Assembly (NCBI GenBank): GCA_946537585.1
Contig: CAMNFX010000075.1
Location: forward strand, 1-6,684
Origin: an uncultured Lachnospiraceae bacterium
GTDB lineage: Bacteria > Bacillota > Clostridia > Lachnospirales > Lachnospiraceae
Direction: 5' to 3'
Length of the DNA stretch: 6,684 nucleotides
Below are positions 6,669 through 6,684 of this stretch, piece by piece (position 1 is the stretch's first letter; each line of letters starts with the position of its first letter). The translations under genes and the position numbers were made by a program. The notes under the pieces are model-generated. The model was given only the letters and a program-made list of their open reading frames with translations, did not search any database and had not been told where the DNA came from.

Positions 6669-6684
6669 CCTGTCGCAAAACAGG
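6669..6684 (+). terminator. Probable terminator hairpin, cut by the window end
   Basis: Four bases after the last stop, CCTGT (6669-6673) pairs with ACAGG (6680-6684) around a CGCAAA loop. The sequence just before the left arm is AAAAG, so a continuation of CTTTT beyond the window would lengthen the stem and supply a T-tract. The position after the last gene fits an operon terminator, but the right side is not visible. Confidence 0.55.

Overview
The window looks like chromosomal DNA from a Gram-positive Clostridia, most probably a Lachnospiraceae-type gut anaerobe. The basis is the style of the polynucleotide phosphorylase protein, the moderately GC-rich coding sequence, AGG-type ribosome binding sites, and an ETTA-rich secreted-protein linker of the kind common in that group. 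This placement is inference from protein style; no database search was possible. All real genes read on the + strand.

Region 1 (1-2110) holds the 3' nine-tenths or so of pnp, whose first roughly 85-90 codons lie before the window. It ends in an arginine/glycine-rich tail encoded by a 24-bp tandem duplication. About 125 nt downstream is a strong intrinsic terminator (15-bp stem, T-tract), which separates pnp from the next genes.

Region 2 (2115-6684) holds five tightly spaced genes on the same strand, probably one transcription unit. They are: (i) an unrecognised single-pass membrane protein with a basic helical cytoplasmic head and a very acidic, lysine-free, ETTA-repeat-bearing extracytoplasmic part; (ii) an MscS-type mechanosensitive channel; (iii) a four-helix membrane protein of unknown family; (iv) a soluble protein resembling the DUF6765 family, with a HILADTWAH motif suggestive of a zinc-dependent phospholipase C/P1-nuclease-like helical fold; and (v) a six-helix HdeD/DUF308-like membrane protein. 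The last two are coupled by a 26-nt overlap, and (iii) and (iv) by a 4-nt gap. A hairpin starting right after the last stop codon runs off the window end and is probably the operon terminator.

Four of the five downstream products are membrane proteins, and two belong to families tied to envelope or osmotic/acid stress. A membrane-stress or membrane-homeostasis locus is therefore a reasonable working idea, but nothing in the sequence proves that the genes cooperate. I see no mobile element, CRISPR array, RNA gene or riboswitch. The least explained items are the acidic lysine-free anchored protein next to the channel, and the grouping of the DUF6765-like protein with small membrane proteins.
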